DNA of 64,000 bases from Vallitalea sp. (GCA_025210235.1 JAOASG010000042.1:62001-126000); one strand, 5' to 3'; positions 24,914 through 33,852 are shown, counted from the stretch's first letter. Numbers and translations are program-made. Notes: generated from the sequence alone by a model not told the origin.

Positions 24914-25908
24914 TGCGTAAAAAAATAATTAATTCAATAAAAAAGAAAAAAATAGTAGATGTGAAAACAAATCATGAAAATAGATGCGAAGAAAACAGTT
25001 CTCATGAAGAAATAAAAAATGCTTCTAAGTATTTAGTTGATTTAATACATGAGTCATTATATAAAAATTCTAAAAATAATACAGAATTCAATTTAGAGAT
25101 TTTAAAAATAATAGAAGAATTAAATAGACAAATGGAAATGTTTGATAATCAAGACCATATGACTTCAAATATTATAGAAGATAATAAAAACGTTTTAAAA
25201 GCTACTTTTCAAATTGAACAAAGTATTAAGCATAGTGAAGAAATGATTATTCGTGGTAACAAAACGGTTAATAATTTAAAAGAAGATATTATAAGTATAG
25301 CTAATAATATTAGTTCTTTAAATAATGATTTTATAGAACTTAATAATAAAATATCTAGTATTCATCAATTTACAGATATTATAAATCGTATATCTTCTCA
25401 AACAAACTTGTTGGCGTTAAATGCAAGTATTGAAGCTGCTAGAGCTGGTGAAGCAGGTAGAGGTTTTAAAGTAGTAGCAAATGAAGTACGAAAATTAGCA
25501 GATGAAACAACAATGGCTTCTGAACAAATTGAAAATACAATTAGTGATATTAAGACAGAAACTGAGAATTTATCAAATCATGTTAAAGAAAATGTTATTA
25601 AAATGAATTCTTTAAATGATGTGTCAAAGGAAACTTTTAAAGTTTTTGATAATGTACAACAATCTAATCATCAAACGATTCAGGAAATGAAAGATATAGA
25701 GACATTAATTGATTCTAATTATACTAAACTAAATACAATGATGGATTCTTTAAATGACCTTAAAAATACATCAGATAAAAATGTTAAAAAGATTAAAAAA
25801 TCTATAGCTATTTCAAAACAATCCTCAATACATATTAATGATATGGTAGCGTATATAATTCAACTTGAGGATATTATTGAAGATATGTGTGTTAATCAAA
25901 ATATGTAA
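24913..25908 (+). CDS. Soluble methyl-accepting chemotaxis protein
   Basis: This 331-residue protein has no signal peptide, membrane helix or recognisable ligand-binding domain. Most of it is coiled coil, with the highly conserved MCP hairpin tip [28 protein letters not shown] followed by [16 protein letters not shown] near residues 155-200 (given as location). It should organise CheA/CheW arrays in the cytoplasm. Its coupling by TAATG to the FIST gene suggests a split receptor in which FIST provides the sensor. The N-terminal 60 residues are highly charged ([15 protein letters not shown]) and could dock to membrane or partner. Confidence 0.92.
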   Translation: MRKKIINSIKKKKIVDVKTNHENRCEENSSHEEIKNASKYLVDLIHESLYKNSKNNTEFNLEILKIIEELNRQMEMFDNQDHMTSNIIEDNKNVLKATFQIEQSIKHSEEMIIRGNKTVNNLKEDIISIANNISSLNNDFIELNNKISSIHQFTDIINRISSQTNLLALNASIEAARAGEAGRGFKVVANEVRKLADETTMASEQIENTISDIKTETENLSNHVKENVIKMNSLNDVSKETFKVFDNVQQSNHQTIQEMKDIETLIDSNYTKLNTMMDSLNDLKNTSDKNVKKIKKSIAISKQSSIHINDMVAYIIQLEDIIEDMCVNQNM

Positions 25909-26568
25909 AATTTTAATAGTTGAAGGAACTATATTTAATATTAATAGTTAAGATTCTCTAAAAAAAGCAAAGGATTTTTAATTTAACTAATCACAGTATT
26001 AATGCATTATTTTACATTTAGTCTTATTTATGATATAATAGGTATCAAATATAGAAGTAAAGAATATGAGTATCTGATATACTAGGTACATAATGCTATT
26101 TATTTAATTTTAATAATAAGTTCAATTAGTATAATTATTAACTTATTGTTATGTAATTTATAGATCATCAATAAGTAAGTTATAAATTTTATGATTATAT
26201 ATATAATCAGTATTAACTACCTTTGAAAATGATTTAAAATAATTAGTAGTATATATTAAATATATCGTTTAAAGTGAAAATGTTCTTGAAAATATTTTGA
26301 TTAGAACTGGGGCTTGATTAGGGTCTGCAACATTGGTAGGCAATGATCTATACTACTTATTTTTAAGTGGTGTAATATGAGTATAACATATATGCGAAAT
26401 ATAAGCACTCTAACTCTTATCTATATGTATAAGAGTTAGGGTGCTTTTTGTTTTATATTAAAGTCTATTAATTTAGTACATTGAAAAAAGCTAACTATAA
26501 AAACTAGCTTAACCAAAATTAAAGACATAGGCCTCTTTTTTAACTATAATACACAAAGGGAGAAGTAT
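25909..26568 (+). other. 660-bp intergenic region with attenuator-like leader before the BCCT gene
   Basis: The first 370 bp are AT-rich, with one weak hairpin (AATAATAAGTT at 26111 with AACTTATTGTT). From about 26300 to 26400 sequence is richer in G and folds into small stems: CATTG/CAATG at 26331-26345, ACTTA/TAAGT at 26354-26367, and an outer TATACT/AGTATA. The terminator at 26404 follows. A possible late promoter (TATAAT near 26546) lies close to the transporter start. I see no known riboswitch consensus. Confidence 0.5.
26404..26449 (+). terminator. Strong leader terminator upstream of the BCCT transporter
   Basis: A 17-bp stem with one G-T pair joins 26404-26420 (AGCACTCTAACTCTTAT) to 26429-26445 (ATAAGAGTTAGGGTGCT) and ends in five T. 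The upstream segment ATTAGGGTCTGC (26318-26329) resembles the 3' arm and could compete for the 5' arm, as an antiterminator would. Confidence 0.8.
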
Positions 26569-28191
26569 ATGGAAAAAGAAAACTTAAATAAAAAATTATA
26601 TTCTAAAAACTTTACAAAATATGGATTTGATTTAAATGTATTTGTTTCACTTGTCTCAGCAATATTAGTATTAGGTTTTATTATATTTACAATTTCAATG
26701 CCTGATCAATCATCAAAGATTTTTTCTAATATTAATGATTCGTTAAATAAGAATTTCAATTGGCTATTCGTACTAACTATAAATTTATCTTTTGTCTTTT
26801 TAATAGTTACAGGACTTTCAAAACTTGGAAACATAAGACTAGGTGGTTTTAAAGCAAGACCTGAATATAGCAATTTTTCATGGTATGCAATGCTATTTAG
26901 TGCGGGTATTGGTATAGGAATATTTTTCTACGGAGTAGCAGAACCTATTTATCATATGAATATACCAGAACCACTAAGAACAAATTCCAAATTTGATAAT
27001 TTTAAAATAATGTATATACATTGGGGTGCTCACGCATGGGCTATATATGCTTTAGTTGCAATTGGACTTGGATATTTTGCATATAATAAAAAACTACCAT
27101 TTTCTTTTAGAAGCTTATTTTATCCATTAATAAAAGATAAAATTTATGGAATTATTGGAGATATTATAGATACAATAGCAGTACTATCAGTTTTATTTGG
27201 GCTCTCTGCATCGCTTGGGCTAGGAGCACAACAGATTAATTCAGGACTTAATTATGTATTTGGCATACCTGTAAATTCTACCATACAAATAATACTTATT
27301 GTTGTTATAACATTTATTGCTACACTATCAGTAGTTAGTGGTATTTCAAAGGGTATTAAATTATTAAGTCAAGCAAATACTATCATAAGTGGAGTTTTCC
27401 TTGCTGCTATTTTATTAATAGGACCTACTGGATATATTTTATCTACATATTTTTCTAGTACTGGATTATATTTAAAAGAGTTTTTAAATACAGGTTTATA
27501 TGTAGCAACAACTCCAGAAGACGTTGCTTGGCAAGGATCATGGACCATTTTCTACTGGGCTTGGTGGATATCTTGGACTCCTTTTGTAGGGATTTTTATT
27601 GCACGTATTTCAAAAGGTAGAACTATAAGAGAGATAGCAATTGGAACGGTCGTTATACCAACAGTAATAATAACATTTGTTATGACAATTTTAGGCGCGT
27701 CTGGAATATATTTAAATGATTTACATGAGGGAATTATTGCAGAAGCAATAGATAATAATATTGCTACGGCTATGTTTGAAATGATACATTATCTTGTAGA
27801 TTCACCAATAACAAGAAATATATTATCTTGTGTAGCTATAGTAGCCATAGCATTATTCTTTGTAACAAGTAGTGATTCAGGATCTCTAGTAGTTGATAAT
27901 TTAACTAGTGGTGGAAAGGAAGATTCACCTAAACCACAGAGAATTTTTTGGGCATTGATGGAAGGTCTTATTGCTTTATCAGTTTTACTTCTTGGTGGAG
28001 AACACGCTTTAAAAACAACACAGTCAGCTGTTATTATAACAGCATTACCTTTTTCATTGCTTCTTATTATTATGATGTACTCTTTGAAAAAAGAACTTCA
28101 AAAAAGTTATAAAAAATATGAGTATAATAAAATAATCAAATTAAAAAGGAAAATGAACAACATAGATGATGAGGCTAAATATAAGATTTAA
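26569..28191 (+). CDS. BCCT-family betaine/choline/carnitine transporter
   Basis: This 540-residue membrane protein has about 12 transmembrane segments. The BCCT signature lies near residues 325-350, where WTIFYWAWWISWTPFVGIF carries the Trp-rich substrate box. Earlier the segment SAGIGIGIFFYGVAEPIYHM matches the glycine-rich first helix of the core. Members import quaternary ammonium osmolytes such as glycine betaine with Na+ or H+. GGGAGAAG precedes the ATG. Its long leader with a terminator suggests transcription attenuation, perhaps in response to osmotic state or ligand. The hydrophilic C-tail is short, about 45 residues. Confidence 0.94.
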   Translation: MEKENLNKKLYSKNFTKYGFDLNVFVSLVSAILVLGFIIFTISMPDQSSKIFSNINDSLNKNFNWLFVLTINLSFVFLIVTGLSKLGNIRLGGFKARPEYSNFSWYAMLFSAGIGIGIFFYGVAEPIYHMNIPEPLRTNSKFDNFKIMYIHWGAHAWAIYALVAIGLGYFAYNKKLPFSFRSLFYPLIKDKIYGIIGDIIDTIAVLSVLFGLSASLGLGAQQINSGLNYVFGIPVNSTIQIILIVVITFIATLSVVSGISKGIKLLSQANTIISGVFLAAILLIGPTGYILSTYFSSTGLYLKEFLNTGLYVATTPEDVAWQGSWTIFYWAWWISWTPFVGIFIARISKGRTIREIAIGTVVIPTVIITFVMTILGASGIYLNDLHEGIIAEAIDNNIATAMFEMIHYLVDSPITRNILSCVAIVAIALFFVTSSDSGSLVVDNLTSGGKEDSPKPQRIFWALMEGLIALSVLLLGGEHALKTTQSAVIITALPFSLLLIIMMYSLKKELQKSYKKYEYNKIIKLKRKMNNIDDEAKYKI

Positions 28192-28224
28192 ATCAAGGTT
28201 TGTTTTTTTTAAACAAAAAAAGAC

Positions 28225-28426
28225 TTGCGATAACTTACAAGCTATGCTATTATATGTTTAGATAGGAGGGGACTCTAATTGTTAATCCAGTTTGAGCCAC
28301 TTCGTTAGTGAGAATTAATAGTTAATTATAGTACATTATATAAATTGTTGGCAGACAACTAAATGGTATATAACCAGTTAAAGGTAAGTCAACATTCACT
28401 CTATATGAAGTGAATGTTGACTTTTT
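28225..28426 (+). ncRNA. Stand-alone leader RNA (copy A) with two motif hairpins and terminator
   Basis: A promoter-like TTGCGA, 17 bp, TATTAT (from about 28225) leads to motif A1 (28262-28300, starting ATAGGAGGGG and containing CCAGTTTGAGCC). Motif A2 (28348-28388) contains the hairpin ATGGTATATAACCAGTTAAA. A perfect 15-bp terminator stem follows (28386-28400 with 28409-28423), then T residues. A1 resembles 28782-28823 upstream of the DUF2294 gene. A2 matches 29231-29271 upstream of DUF4914 at 34 of 41 positions. No gene of its own follows the terminator, so it may be a small RNA or an orphan leader. Confidence 0.6.
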
Positions 28427-28514
28427 GTTTTTTTATAAGAATAGTAACGTACTCTCTATCTTATTATACTATAATTCAACTAATCAAGTATATAAATGAA
28501 TCATTTAAAAATAG

Positions 28515-28612
28515 ATTGGATATTAAACTACTGATGAAGTATAATATATATACTACTTCCTTTTTGTTGCCAGCAAAAGAGTATTCCCCACATCAGTAGT
28601 TTAATATCCAAT
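28515..28612. repeat. Hairpin element with perfect 22-bp arms
   Basis: The arms 28515-28536 and 28591-28612 are perfectly complementary over 22 bp (outer end ATTGGATATT, inner end CTACTGATG), with a 54-nt loop. The open frame at 28414-28599 runs through one arm and is not considered a gene. The loop contains a smaller GAAGTATA/TATACTACTTC pairing. No T-tract of terminator type follows. It might be a MITE, a processed RNA or a DNA cruciform site. Confidence 0.65.
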
Positions 28613-28781
28613 TTTATTATATAACTATTTTTCAATAGATAATTATATATTAAATGAATTGGATATAATAATAACAGAGTGTTAAAATCACTTGTGTGAG
28701 TATATTAGAACAAAAGCAATAATGCAAGAACCAAATAAAAAACTTGCAATTATTAGAATTGTATGGTACTATTTTATATGA

Positions 28782-28823
28782 ATAGGAAGGGTTCTAGATG
28801 GCTATTTGCCAGCTTAAACCAAG
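28782..28823 (+). promoter_or_regulatory. Leader RNA motif (copy B) before the DUF2294 gene
   Basis: ATAGGAAGGGTTCTAG is followed by the hairpin TGGC-TATTT-GCCAG and CTTAAACCAAG. An outer GGTT/AACC pairing closes the structure. It aligns with motif A1 at 28262-28300 in its G-rich start and its CCAG(T/C)TT end, and shares the bulged hairpin plan of A2 and C. It ends 30 nt before the DUF2294 ATG with no terminator, so control of translation or RNA stability is more likely than termination here. Confidence 0.55.
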
Positions 28824-28853
28824 CCGATATACTTAATAAATAGGAGTAGAATT

Positions 28854-29210
28854 ATGACAAAAGGACAGACAGAAGCTAAGATATGTGAAGTAATTACACA
28901 ATTTGAAGCCGAATATATGGGAAGAGGTCCCAAAAGAATTAATGCGACAATACTTAATGATGTTATTTTTGTAAGGCAATGGGGATTTTTAACTCCTGCA
29001 GAACAATTACTTGCAGAAACCCATGATGGTACTGAACTTATTAAGAAAGTTCGAACCCGTCTTTTTGAAAAGGCTAATCTAAAATTTAGAGAATCTATAA
29101 ATAAAGTGATTCAATCTAAAATTATTAGTATTCATTCGGATGTAAGTACAATCACTGGAGAGAAGATAGTGGTTATTACTTTCGATGAAAATATACAGTC
29201 AAAATTTTAA
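28854..29210 (+). CDS. DUF2294 family protein
   Basis: This 118-residue soluble protein matches the DUF2294 family pattern: N-terminal TKGQTEAKICEVITQFEAEY, GRGP near residue 23, the LTPAEQLLA segment near residue 61, and IHSDVSTITGEKIVVITFD at the end. The family's function is not established. RBS AGGAG precedes the ATG. The gene is bracketed by related RNA motifs at 28782 and 29231 and followed by DUF4914, so the three probably belong to one regulated unit. Confidence 0.88.
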   Translation: MTKGQTEAKICEVITQFEAEYMGRGPKRINATILNDVIFVRQWGFLTPAEQLLAETHDGTELIKKVRTRLFEKANLKFRESINKVIQSKIISIHSDVSTITGEKIVVITFDENIQSKF

Positions 29211-29230
29211 TTAACATAATATTTAATTTA

Positions 29231-29307
29231 TTGGAAGATAATTAAATGGTTTTTAACCAGTTAAAAATAAGCCAATATTCACAAAGTATTTTAGTGGATA
29301 TTGGCTT
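29231..29307 (+). promoter_or_regulatory. Leader RNA motif (copy C) with attenuating terminator before DUF4914
   Basis: Motif C (29231-29271) holds the hairpin TGGT-TTTTA-ACCAGTT, a 41-nt unit 34/41 identical to A2 at 28348. It runs directly into a terminator stem, AAGCCAATATTCAC (29269-29282) with GTGGATATTGGCTT (29294-29307), followed by ATTTTAATTTT. Because motif and terminator overlap, their folding is probably linked, as in attenuators and riboswitches. The ligand or factor is unknown. Confidence 0.65.
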
Positions 29308-29331
29308 ATTTTAATTTTAAGGAGGAATATT

Positions 29332-31200
29332 TTGAAATCAGAAATTGCTAAATTTAAAATTAATGAAGAAGTTAAGGATATTTTAGAAATGGCTTCAAAA
29401 GTGGTTATCCCAAAAAGTAGAGATCATTTACTTTCTCTAGCTACTTGTGGCGGACAATCAATATTTAATGTCAGTTATGAAGTTGATAACAAAGGTATAA
29501 TTGATGAAGCTACAGTAACAAAATGTAAAAATGGAGTATCTGTTAATTACCTTGAAGAATATATGAGAAGACGTGACCCTGATTGTATGGTAATTGGTGA
29601 TAATAAAAACACAGATAAAACAAGGTACAAAGAAAGATTTAATGCAGATTTTGAAGACTTGAGACTTGAGACTTTAGAATGGTTAAAAAAACAGGAGTTA
29701 ATAGTTATGCCTCTTATAGCTGGTGATGATGAGTATGGTTATGAAGCATTGCTGATTTGTCCAGTTAACGCTGCTTTTTTTGCGGCAGGTTTAGCTGATT
29801 TACAAGGATTTATACCAAAAGATCAAATAAGTAATACATTTGAACCAAAGGCAATTATTTATGTAGCTCCACCATTTAGACATACACATTTTGAGGGAAA
29901 ACAAGTTGTTGTACATAATAGACTTGAGGATGTTCATGAGGTCTTTTCATTTAATCTATATCCAGGGCCAAGTGCAAAAAAAGGTATCTATGGTGTTCTA
30001 TTAAATATGGGTGAGTTAGAAAATTGGACTACGGTCCATGCATCTACAGTAAAAATAACAACGCCATATGATAATTCACTTATTATAATGCACGAAGGAG
30101 CAAGCGGTGGCGGTAAAAGTGAAATGATTGAAGATGTTCATAGAGAAGTAGATGGTAGTATTTTATTTGCACAAAATACCGAAAGTGATGAATGTATTTA
30201 TCTTAAAATGAATGATACATGTGAGCTGAACGCTATAACAGATGATATGGCTATGTGCCATCCAGAGTTGCAAAATAATAATAAACTTGTTGTTAAAGAT
30301 GCTGAAGCAGGTTGGTTTTTGAGATTTAATCATATTACTGAGTATGGAACTTCACCACAACATGAAAAGTTATGTATACATCCACAAGAACCTTTAATAT
30401 TTTTTAATATGGATGCTTCACCTGACTCGACAATTTTAATATGGGAACACACGGAAGATGCACCCGGTAAGCCATGCCCTAATCCAAGGGTTATAATGCC
30501 ACGAAATTTTGTTCCTGGAGTTATTAAAAAACCAGTTGAAGTCGATGTTCGTAGTTTTGGTGTTAGAACACCAGCTTGTACGAAATCAGACCCAACTTAT
30601 GGAATTATTGGATGTATTCATATATTACCACCAGCATTAGCTTGGATTTGGAGACTTGTTGCTCCAAGAGGTCATGCTAATCCTAGCATTACTGATTCAG
30701 AAGGTATGACAAGTGAAGGTGTAGGTTCATATTGGCCATTTGCAACAGGTAAAATGGTAGATCAAGCTAACTTATTGTTAGAGCAAATAATAAATACACC
30801 AAGTACGAGATATGTTCTTATTCCAAATCAACACATTGGTTCATATGAAGTTGGATTTAACCCACAATGGATTGTAAGAGAGTATTTAGCTAGAAAGGGT
30901 AGTGCAAAGTTTAAAGACGAGCAAATAGAGAAATCACGTTGTTCTTTACTTGGTTATTCTTTAAAAAGATTAAGAGTTGATGGCTATAATATTCCTAAAG
31001 GCTTTTTGCAGACAAATTACCAACATAGCATAGGAGAAGAAGCTTATGATAAAGGAGCTAAGATGTTAACAGATTTCTTTAAACAAGAACTTACAAAGTT
31101 TAATACGGATGAATTATTACCACTTGGAAGAGAAATTATTAACTGTTTCATGAATGATGGCTCGGTTGAAGATTATATTAAATTAATACCTATGAAGTAA
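29332..31200 (+). CDS. DUF4914 family PEP-carboxykinase-like protein
   Basis: This 622-residue soluble protein matches the DUF4914 family. Residues near 260 carry a phosphate-binding loop MHEGASGGGKSEM similar to the P-loop of phosphoenolpyruvate carboxykinases, and CHPELQ-type and FNMDASP segments follow. These suggest nucleotide binding, but the natural substrate is unknown. The start is TTG at 29332, set by TAAGGAGGA 7 nt upstream; no ATG fits better. It is preceded by an attenuator-like leader and by the DUF2294 gene, with which it probably functions. Confidence 0.88.
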   Translation: MKSEIAKFKINEEVKDILEMASKVVIPKSRDHLLSLATCGGQSIFNVSYEVDNKGIIDEATVTKCKNGVSVNYLEEYMRRRDPDCMVIGDNKNTDKTRYKERFNADFEDLRLETLEWLKKQELIVMPLIAGDDEYGYEALLICPVNAAFFAAGLADLQGFIPKDQISNTFEPKAIIYVAPPFRHTHFEGKQVVVHNRLEDVHEVFSFNLYPGPSAKKGIYGVLLNMGELENWTTVHASTVKITTPYDNSLIIMHEGASGGGKSEMIEDVHREVDGSILFAQNTESDECIYLKMNDTCELNAITDDMAMCHPELQNNNKLVVKDAEAGWFLRFNHITEYGTSPQHEKLCIHPQEPLIFFNMDASPDSTILIWEHTEDAPGKPCPNPRVIMPRNFVPGVIKKPVEVDVRSFGVRTPACTKSDPTYGIIGCIHILPPALAWIWRLVAPRGHANPSITDSEGMTSEGVGSYWPFATGKMVDQANLLLEQIINTPSTRYVLIPNQHIGSYEVGFNPQWIVREYLARKGSAKFKDEQIEKSRCSLLGYSLKRLRVDGYNIPKGFLQTNYQHSIGEEAYDKGAKMLTDFFKQELTKFNTDELLPLGREIINCFMNDGSVEDYIKLIPMK

Positions 31201-31218
31201 TACATAAGAGTATATATT

Positions 31219-31258
31219 AAACAGCTAAGTTTTATTTAATAACTTAGCTGTTTATGTT
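31219..31258 (+). terminator. Intrinsic terminator after the DUF4914 gene
   Basis: AAACAGCTAAGTT (31219-31231) pairs with AACTTAGCTGTTT (31241-31253). The T-run is short. The rest of the gap to 31433 holds only a loose ATAGTTAG/CTAACTAT repeat. Confidence 0.7.
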
Positions 31259-31433
31259 ATTTATTTAACTATGCGCAAAACACAACTTTAACGAATAGTT
31301 AGTAAAAAATATATAAAATAGCTAGAAATTCATCTAACTATCTTATATATCTAATATCTAACTAAATTCGTGACTCTAACAACATTTTCTTTATTTATAT
31401 ACTAATATTATTTATAAATTATATATAATAATA

Positions 31434-32795
31434 TTATTTCTTATTTAATATTCTTGCAACATGAATTCCACTTGCTGCAGCTTGTGATAATGAATGAGTA
31501 ACTCCAGAACAATCACCTAATACATATAACCCTTTTACTTTAGTTTCAAGATTTGAGTCAACTTCAATATTTGAATTATAGAATTTAACTTCAACACCAT
31601 ATAATAATGTATCTTCATTAGCTGTTCCTGGTGCTATCTTATCAAGAGCATAAATCATCTCGATAATATTATCTAACTGGCGTTTAGGTATTACAAGGCT
31701 TAAATCACCTGGTGTAGCCTCTAGAGTTGGTTTAGTAAAGCATTTTTTCATTCTTCTTTCACTACTACGTCTACCTTTAACTAAGTCACCAAAACGTTGC
31801 ATTAGAACCCCTCCGCCTAACATATTGCTAAGCTTTGCAATAGATTCACCATATTCATTACTGTTCTTAAAAGGTTCAGTAAATTTATTAGAAACTAATA
31901 ATGCAAAATTAGTATTTTCAGTATGTAATTTAGGGTCAGCATAACTATGCCCATTAACTGTAGTAATATCTCCGTAATTTTCGGTAACTACTTCTCCATA
32001 AGGATTCATACAGAATGTACGAACTAAATCATTATACTTTTCAGTTTTATATACAATTTTACTTTCATAAACTTCGTCAGTTATATGTTTAAAAACTAAT
32101 GCAGGCAGTTCTACTCTTACACCAATATCAACTCTATTATTTTTAGTAGATATATTAAATTTATTACATAGATTTCCAATCCATTTGGAACCTGTTCGAC
32201 CTGTTGCTACAACAAGTTTCTTTGTTTTATAACTTTGTTTTAATGTATGAACCGTAAATATATCTTCTTCTTTATCAATATCAGTTACTTCTGATAAAAA
32301 CTCAATATCAATTTTATCTTTAATAAAATCATACATATTTGATGCGATTATTAGATTCCTATCTGTTCCAAGATGTCTTACCATTGCATCTAATAAGTGT
32401 AAATCATGTTTAAGTGCTTCTTGTTTAAGATTGCTGTTTCCAGTAGAATAAAGTTTTGCTTCTTGACCACCCATAGTAAGATTGATTTTATCAACTTCCC
32501 ACATTAAATCTAGTGCTTCATCATAACCAATATAATCATATAAATCTCCACCAAAATTATTTGTTATATTATACTTTCCATCAGAAAATCCTCCGGCACC
32601 ATAAAACCCTTCCATAATAGAACAAGTTTTACATTTACATTCTTTCACACCTAGAGTTTTCTTTGGACATTTTCTTTTCTCTAATGGCAGTCCTTTTTCA
32701 AGCATTAAAATCTTTTGATCTGGATTATTTTTCACAAGTTCATAAGCACAAAATACTCCGGCTGCCCCAGCTCCAACAATAATAATATCGTACAT
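31434..32795 (-). CDS. FAD-dependent oxidoreductase
   Basis: This 453-residue flavoprotein has the N-terminal dinucleotide-binding motif IVGAGAAGVFCAYELV and a C-terminal FAD contact near GLYVLGDCSGVTHSLSQAAASG. Between them is a cysteine cluster KCPKKTLGVKECKCKTC (residues about 42-58) and the GAGGFSDGKYN segment. These are typical of a bacterial family of NAD(P)/FAD-dependent proteins of unproven reaction. GGAGG precedes the ATG on the minus strand. It stands alone between two plus-strand genes and its partner is unknown. Redox chemistry on a cytosolic substrate is likely, but the specific role is not inferred. Confidence 0.88.
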   Translation of the reverse strand: MYDIIIVGAGAAGVFCAYELVKNNPDQKILMLEKGLPLEKRKCPKKTLGVKECKCKTCSIMEGFYGAGGFSDGKYNITNNFGGDLYDYIGYDEALDLMWEVDKINLTMGGQEAKLYSTGNSNLKQEALKHDLHLLDAMVRHLGTDRNLIIASNMYDFIKDKIDIEFLSEVTDIDKEEDIFTVHTLKQSYKTKKLVVATGRTGSKWIGNLCNKFNISTKNNRVDIGVRVELPALVFKHITDEVYESKIVYKTEKYNDLVRTFCMNPYGEVVTENYGDITTVNGHSYADPKLHTENTNFALLVSNKFTEPFKNSNEYGESIAKLSNMLGGGVLMQRFGDLVKGRRSSERRMKKCFTKPTLEATPGDLSLVIPKRQLDNIIEMIYALDKIAPGTANEDTLLYGVEVKFYNSNIEVDSNLETKVKGLYVLGDCSGVTHSLSQAAASGIHVARILNKK

Positions 32796-32887
32796 AGTAA
32801 ACCTCCTAAGCCAATTTTACAATATTTAAATATGCATACTTATTAATTATATCAAAAATAGAACTTAATAACAAATAAAAAACTCTT

Positions 32888-32919
32888 AAAGAATCAACTG
32901 AATGTATTACAATTACTTA
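32888..32919 (-). repeat. Partial remnant of the hairpin element
   Basis: AAAGAATCAACTGAATGTA followed by TTACAATTACTTA matches one arm in inverted orientation. It lies 80 bp from a full copy. Confidence 0.7.
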
Positions 32920-33001
32920 TTAAGACAGATTATAACACTTGTTCCTAGCAATATATTCATATATAATAATAAAAGAAGAAATTATACTAGAAACTAAACA
33001 T

Positions 33002-33112
33002 TAGCTAATTGCAAAACTAGGAATTTTTAATTCTTTACATACAATATGTAGTTCTTATTAAAAGCGTGAACCCAACATATTAATCAACTGAATGTAGTTT
33101 TGCAATTACACA
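33002..33112 (-). mobile_element. MITE-like hairpin element, inverted full copy before ttcA
   Basis: This copy lies opposite in orientation to those at 9875 and 14188. It begins TAGCTAATTGCAAAACTAGG and ends AATGTAGTTTTGCAATTACA, with the inner pair ATACAATATGTAG retained on one side and shortened on the other (CCAACATATTAATC). No clear target repeat remains. It ends only about 20 bp before the TtcA-like gene start and overlaps a non-genuine TTG start. Confidence 0.8.
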
Positions 33113-33132
33113 TAATAGAAAGGTTTATGAAA

Positions 33133-33852
33133 ATGAAATTACAGAAATTACTTAGCTACACTCGTAAAGCAGTTGATAATTATAATATGATTAATGATGG
33201 AGATAAGATTGCTATAGGGGTATCTGGCGGTAAAGATAGCCTTGCACTTCTTTATGCTTTAAAAGGATTACAAAGATTTTATCCAAAAAAATTTGAATTA
33301 GAAGCTATTACTGTTTCTTTAGGATTTGACGATTTTAATTTAAATGAGGTTAGAAAACTTTGTAATGAGTTAGAGATAAACTATACTGTTGTGAATACAG
33401 ATATTGCAGATATTATATTTAATGAAAGAAAAGAAAAAAACCCATGTTCCTTATGTGCAAAAATGCGTAAAGGTGCATTAAATGAAATGGCCGAAAAATT
33501 AAATTGTAATAAAATAGCTCTAGGGCACCATAAAGAAGATATTGTTGAAACAATGATGCTTTCATTATTTTTTGAAGGTAGATTTTATAGTTTCTCACCT
33601 GTTACTTATCTTGATAGAATGAAATTATATTCTATAAGACCTCTTATGTATGTACCAGAAAAAGAAATAATTGGTTTTAAAAATAAATACAACTTACCAG
33701 TTGTAAAAAGTCCTTGTCCAGCAGATGGTAACACAAAACGTGAATATATGAAAAATCTACTTTCTACTCTAGAAAAGGAAAATCCAGGTTTAATCCAACG
33801 TTTATATAGAGCAATTGAAGGTTCAAATATAAATGGATGGGATTGTAATTAA
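33133..33852 (+). CDS. tRNA 2-thiocytidine synthetase TtcA family protein
   Basis: This protein of about 239 residues has the PP-loop ATP-pyrophosphatase motif VSGGKDSLALL near residue 31 and the CxxC pair PCSLCAKMRKG. The segment LGHHKEDIVETMMLSLFFEGRF is typical of TtcA-family proteins, which thiolate C32 of certain tRNAs using a 4Fe-4S cluster. A third Cys lies in SPCPADGNTKRE. GAAAGG precedes two in-frame ATGs (33127 and 33133); the second has better spacing. Frames starting further upstream begin inside the mobile element and are rejected. The Xer gene follows after 19 bp. Confidence 0.88.
   Translation: MKLQKLLSYTRKAVDNYNMINDGDKIAIGVSGGKDSLALLYALKGLQRFYPKKFELEAITVSLGFDDFNLNEVRKLCNELEINYTVVNTDIADIIFNERKEKNPCSLCAKMRKGALNEMAEKLNCNKIALGHHKEDIVETMMLSLFFEGRFYSFSPVTYLDRMKLYSIRPLMYVPEKEIIGFKNKYNLPVVKSPCPADGNTKREYMKNLLSTLEKENPGLIQRLYRAIEGSNINGWDCN

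Noticed and set aside
28414-28599. 61-codon open frame after leader A
   Set aside because: It begins inside the terminator of leader A, runs through one arm of the 22-bp inverted repeat, has no ribosome site and encodes a low-complexity product.
33100-33132. TTG start at 33100 for the ttcA-like gene
   Set aside because: It lies in the terminal repeat of the mobile element with no ribosome site; ATG at 33127 or 33133 follows GAAAGG.
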